Positions 61,118-64,000 of a DNA stretch of 64,000 nucleotides are shown here, piece after piece; position 1 is the stretch's first letter; every line of letters begins with the position of its first letter. The notes under the pieces are model-generated. The model was not told where the DNA came from. It searched no databases and worked only from the letters and a program-made list of their open reading frames with translations. The DNA comes from Candidatus Rubrivivax defluviihabitans (GTDB taxonomy: Bacteria > Pseudomonadota > Gammaproteobacteria > Burkholderiales > Burkholderiaceae_C): NCBI GenBank assembly GCA_016709385.1, contig JADJMW010000005.1, positions 248,001-312,000 on the forward strand, given 5' to 3'. The position numbers were made by a program, and so were the translations under genes.

Positions 61118-61530
61118 CTCCAGCCCCCGCCGCGCACGCCGTCGAGGTAGCGGCGCACGAGATGGAGGTCGCTCACGTTGCCGGCCAGCATGCGCTGCAG
61201 CGCGCTGCGGCCGCCGAAGGGCGCGGCGCTGTTGGGCTGGCGCAGCCAGGCGTCGGCGGCAGCGGTGTCGGGCAGCAGAATCTGCAGGCTCTTCCAGATG
61301 CCCAGCAGGTTGGACAGCCTCTCCAGCGTGTCGCGCGGCAGCGCCGCCTTGTCGGGCTGCTTGCGCCAGGCGAAATAGGTGGAGCGCGGCGGCTGGCCGA
61401 GCAGGCACAGCTGTTCGTCGACGCTCAGGCCCCAGGCCTGCGCGATGCGTTCGAAGGCGCGCAGCCCGGCGGCGCCCAGGCGTTCGGGGCTGACTTCGGG
61501 TGCCGGCGCGGGGGCCGCAACGGCGCTCAT
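61114..61530 (-). CDS. Xre/MbcA/ParS-type antitoxin
   Basis: 138 residues. The N-terminal half is a helix-turn-helix-like DNA-binding region (AFERIAQAWGLSVDEQLCLLGQPPRSTYFAWRKQ) and the C-terminal half is the MbcA/ParS toxin-binding domain (LLGIWKSLQILLPDTAAADAWLRQPNSAAPFGGRSALQRML). This is the standard antitoxin partner of Res toxins and usually autorepresses the operon. An extended dyad at 61538-61580 lies right before the ATG. Its stop is shared with the candidate Res start. Confidence 0.9.
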   Translation of the reverse strand: MSAVAAPAPAPEVSPERLGAAGLRAFERIAQAWGLSVDEQLCLLGQPPRSTYFAWRKQPDKAALPRDTLERLSNLLGIWKSLQILLPDTAAADAWLRQPNSAAPFGGRSALQRMLAGNVSDLHLVRRYLDGVRGGGWS

Positions 61531-61537
61531 GGTTTGA

Positions 61538-61580
61538 ATCCTGATCTGGACACGATGAACATCATAGTCCAGAACAGGAT
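61538..61580. promoter_or_regulatory. Operator-like dyad and candidate -10 of the Xre-Res operon
   Basis: ATCCTGATCTGGAC (61538-61551) and GTCCAGAACAGGAT (61567-61580) are inverted repeats matching at 13 of 14 positions. The 15-nt centre holds a further GATG/CATC pair. On the minus strand TATGAT (61566-61561) inside the dyad is a candidate -10. The dyad ends 8 bp before the antitoxin ATG and its distal base falls in the cobB stop codon. Autorepression by the Xre-type antitoxin is the expected role. Confidence 0.7.
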
Positions 61581-62344
61581 CAATCACCCGGATCGGTGGC
61601 GTCCAGCAGCCGCGGCAGCAGCTGCGCCGCGGTGCCGCGCATCACGATATTCGCCTCGTCGTCGATCTCGCTCGGCGCCGGGTTCACGATGATCACCTTC
61701 GCGCCGCGCTGCCGCGCCTGGCCCACCAGCCCGGCCGCCGGCCAGACCGCGCCCGAGGTGCCCACCACCAGCATCGCGGCGCAGGACTCGGCGGCACGGC
61801 GGGCTGCTTCCAGCGCCGCCGGCGGCAGTTCTTCGCCGAACCACACCACGCCCGGCCGCAGCAGGTTGCCGCATTCGGCACAGTGCGGCGGCCGACCCGG
61901 CCGGGCGTCCGCGGCAGTGCAGGCCGTGCGCTGCGGGCAGGCCTGCAGCCAGCGGTCGGCCAGGATGTCGCCATGCAGCCGGATGGCCCCGGCGTTGCCG
62001 GCGCGCTGGTGCAGGTCGTCCACGTTCTGTGTCACCAGCACCAGGCGGCCCGGCCAGCGCCGTGCATAAGCGGCCAGCGCGTGGTGGCCAGCGTTGGGCT
62101 CGGCACGGCGCACACCTTCGCGGCGCTCGGCATACCAGTCCCACACACGTTGCGGGTGGGCGCGAAAACCCTCCTCGCTGGCCAGTTCGGCAGGGTCGAA
62201 GCGCGACCACAGGCCGGTGAGCGCGTCGCGGAAGGTGGGGATGCCGCTCTCGGCGCTCATGCCGGCGCCGGTGAGCACGCACAACGCGCCGGGCCGTTCG
62301 CCAGCGGCCTGCAGGATCGCGCGCGCCGCGCCCAGGTCCTGCAC
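61580..62344 (-). CDS. cobB: NAD-dependent protein deacylase (SIR2/CobB)
   Basis: 254 residues from a GTG at 62344. Sirtuin features: LTGAGMSAESGIPTFR (NAD binding), TQNVDDLHQRAG, the catalytic His in RLHGD, a zinc ribbon of four cysteines (CPQRTAC and CAEC), VWFGEELP, VVGTSGAVWPAAGLV and IIVNPAPSEID. It removes acyl groups from lysines using NAD; acyl-CoA synthetases such as PrpE are classic targets, and prpE lies at 31984. It starts 8 nt after the fadB-like stop, so it is probably in that operon. Confidence 0.92.
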   Translation of the reverse strand: MQDLGAARAILQAAGERPGALCVLTGAGMSAESGIPTFRDALTGLWSRFDPAELASEEGFRAHPQRVWDWYAERREGVRRAEPNAGHHALAAYARRWPGRLVLVTQNVDDLHQRAGNAGAIRLHGDILADRWLQACPQRTACTAADARPGRPPHCAECGNLLRPGVVWFGEELPPAALEAARRAAESCAAMLVVGTSGAVWPAAGLVGQARQRGAKVIIVNPAPSEIDDEANIVMRGTAAQLLPRLLDATDPGD

Positions 62345-62352
62345 GGCTGGGT

Positions 62353-64000
62353 TCAGGTGCCGGCCTTGGCGGCCGCGTCGGAGAAATGACCGCCGCGCAA
62401 CGCCTGCTCCACGACGACCTGCGCCGGCTCGAATCGTGGCCCGTACTTCGCCGCCAGTTCGCGCGAGCGTGCGACGAAGGCCGACGCGCCCAGGGCATCG
62501 ATGAACTGCAGCGCGCCGCCATGGAAGGGTGCGAAGCCCCAGCCGAAGATGCTGCCCACGTTGGCGTCGGCCACCGACCGCAGCACGCCTTCCTGGAAGC
62601 AACGCGCCGCCTCGTTGGCCTGGGCGAACATCAGGCGGGCTATCAGTTCGCGCTGCGGCGGTTGCTGCGCCGCCGTGGGGTACAGCCGCGTCAGACCCGG
62701 CCACAAGGACTTGTCGCCCTCGGCGTAGTCGTAGAAGCCCTGACCCGACTTCTTGCCGATGCGACCCAGCGCGCACAACTGCCGCACCACGGCCATGCCC
62801 GGGTGTTCGACGTAGGCCTTGCCCTCGGCCGCCAGGTCCTTCTTCGTCTGGTCGGCCACGTGCAGGCCCAGCGACAGCGACACCTCGTCCTGCAGCGCCA
62901 GCGGCGGCATCGGCATGCCGGCCTGCAGGCCCGCCACCTCGATGCTGCGCGGGTGCACGCCCTCGGCCAGCATCGCGATGCCTTCCATCACGTAGGTGCC
63001 GAAGACGCGGCTGGTGTAGAAGCCGCGGCTGTCGTTGACGACGATCGGCGTCTTGCCGATCTGCAGCACGAAGTCAAAACCGCGCGCCAGCGTCTCGTCG
63101 CTGGTGGCTTTGCCGACGATGATCTCCACCAGCGGCATCTTGTCCACCGGGCTGAAGAAGTGCAGGCCGATGAAGTTATTCGGTCGGCGGCTTGCCTGCG
63201 CCAGGCCGGTGATCGGCAGCGTGCTGGTGTTGGAAGCGAAGACGGCGCCCTCGCCGAGCGCGGCCTCGGCCCGACGCGTGACGCCGGCCTTCACCTCGCG
63301 GTCCTCGAAGACGGCCTCGACGACGAGGTCGCAGCCTTGCAGCGCCGCGTAGTCGGTGGTCGGCGTGATGCGCGCCAGCAGCGCGTCGCGCTTGTCTACC
63401 GTGCTGCGGCCTTTCTTCACCGCCTTGTCGAGCAGCCCTCGTGAATAGGCCTTGCCGCGCTCGGCCGCTTCCTGCGTCGTGTCTAGCAGCACCACCTCGA
63501 TGCCTGCTTTGGCCGCCACGTAGGCGATGCCCGCGCCCATCATGCCGGCGCCCAGGATGCCGAGCTTGTTCACCTTCGTTGCCGGCAGACCCGCGGGCCG
63601 CGACGCGCCCTTCTTGATGGCATTGAGCTGATACCACAGCGTGCCGATCAGGTTGCGGCTTTGCTGCGACATGGCGCAGGCCGCGAAGTAACGGCTCTCC
63701 ACCTGGCTGGCGGCGTCGAAGTCGAGCAGGCCGCCTTCGAAGACGCTGCTCATGATGTGCTGCAGCGCCGGGTAGTTGCCCCAGCTGCGCGCCGAAGCCA
63801 CCGAAGGCGCCACGCTGAAGAGTTGCGCCACGGCGGGCGAGCGCGAATCGCCGCCGGGGAAGCGGAATTTCGGCTGGTCCCAGGGCTGCTTCGCTTTCGG
63901 ATTGGCGGCGATCCAGGCCTTGGCCTGCGCCATCAAGTCGTCGCGGTCCCTGGCCAGGCCGGCCAGCAGCCCCAGGCCCAGCGCCTGCTGCGGACTCATG
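62353..64000 (-). CDS. 3-hydroxyacyl-CoA dehydrogenase / enoyl-CoA hydratase (FadB/FadJ type), 5' end outside window
   Basis: 549 codons seen; the N-terminal hydratase/isomerase domain is beyond 64000 except its tail. The dehydrogenase Rossmann motif is LGILGAGMMGAGIAYVAAKAG, followed by VVEAVFEDREVKAG, FASNTSTLPI, the catalytic His in NFIGLHFFSPVDKMPLVEII and DSRGFYTSRVF. The C-terminal repeat has KKSGQGFYDYAEG and SVADANVGSIFGWGFAPFHGGALQFIDALG. It hydrates and oxidises acyl-CoA in beta-oxidation. The in-frame ATG at 63999 is internal and not the real start. Confidence 0.92.
   Translation of the reverse strand, partial: MSPQQALGLGLLAGLARDRDDLMAQAKAWIAANPKAKQPWDQPKFRFPGGDSRSPAVAQLFSVAPSVASARSWGNYPALQHIMSSVFEGGLLDFDAASQVESRYFAACAMSQQSRNLIGTLWYQLNAIKKGASRPAGLPATKVNKLGILGAGMMGAGIAYVAAKAGIEVVLLDTTQEAAERGKAYSRGLLDKAVKKGRSTVDKRDALLARITPTTDYAALQGCDLVVEAVFEDREVKAGVTRRAEAALGEGAVFASNTSTLPITGLAQASRRPNNFIGLHFFSPVDKMPLVEIIVGKATSDETLARGFDFVLQIGKTPIVVNDSRGFYTSRVFGTYVMEGIAMLAEGVHPRSIEVAGLQAGMPMPPLALQDEVSLSLGLHVADQTKKDLAAEGKAYVEHPGMAVVRQLCALGRIGKKSGQGFYDYAEGDKSLWPGLTRLYPTAAQQPPQRELIARLMFAQANEAARCFQEGVLRSVADANVGSIFGWGFAPFHGGALQFIDALGASAFVARSRELAAKYGPRFEPAQVVVEQALRGGHFSDAAAKAGT

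Overview
The window is a densely packed, high-GC chromosomal segment of a Gram-negative bacterium, most likely a betaproteobacterium of the order Burkholderiales. The evidence is protein-level resemblance (quinolinate synthase, PhoH/PIN protein, prpE-type synthetase, Mth938 protein, DUF1624 protein), the extreme third-position GC, and envelope genes such as an RND pump and lipid A-type glycosyltransferases. I see no rRNA, tRNA, CRISPR array, prophage or plasmid functions. Most of it is housekeeping DNA; the accessory character is concentrated at 2.9-5.0 kb (group II intron) and 57.8-61.6 kb (palindromic repeats and two toxin-antitoxin modules).

Layout. 0-6.3 kb: the start of an Lrp/AsnC regulator, a divergent EamA exporter, then (minus strand) an MFS transporter and a thiamine-diphosphate enzyme, separated by a group II intron that ends 2 nt before the enzyme's start codon. 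6.4-12 kb: de novo NAD synthesis (nadA-nadC, then convergent nadB) with a TPR-GGDEF diguanylate cyclase in between. 12-20 kb: an unknown protein, a nitronate monooxygenase, a three-gene lipid A-type glycosylation operon with a PmrA-like box upstream, and clpB behind a near-consensus sigma-32 promoter. 20-28 kb: one long minus-strand run, aminotransferase-hom-thrC-moeA-moaD-moaE-flavin reductase-(hydrolase remnant)-acyl-CoA dehydrogenase, with many overlapping or abutting ends.

28-41 kb: a Mth938 protein, a peroxiredoxin, PhoH, an exported ATP-dependent DNA ligase, propionyl-CoA synthetase, an isochorismatase-fold hydrolase, a HpaB-family flavoprotein, a DUF937 protein, an acrylyl-CoA reductase-type MDR enzyme, an NlpC/P60 peptidase and moaA. 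41-54.8 kb: an RND efflux pair, rnhA, a methyltransferase, gloB-mltD, a D-2-hydroxyacid dehydrogenase, an MFS transporter, upp, rlmB, a frameshifted parA and aroG.

54.8-64 kb: a c-type cytochrome, a cobalt-type nitrile hydratase operon (alpha with a His-rich tail, beta, activator, unknown fourth gene), about 0.9 kb of palindromic non-coding DNA holding a MITE-like element, an AbrB-PIN toxin-antitoxin pair, a Xre-Res module coupled to a DUF1624 membrane protein and preceded by a long operator dyad, a CobB sirtuin, and the 3' part of a fatty-acid oxidation gene.

Together the window carries the whole aspartate-to-NAD route up to nicotinate mononucleotide plus two kinds of NAD consumer (Res-family toxin, sirtuin), and most of the second half of molybdenum cofactor synthesis (moaA, moaD, moaE, moeA) split over two loci. 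The most notable unusual points are the intron at a start codon, the PmrA-like site with a coupled leader ORF, the Xre-Res-DUF1624 operon with its dyad, and the palindromic element cluster.
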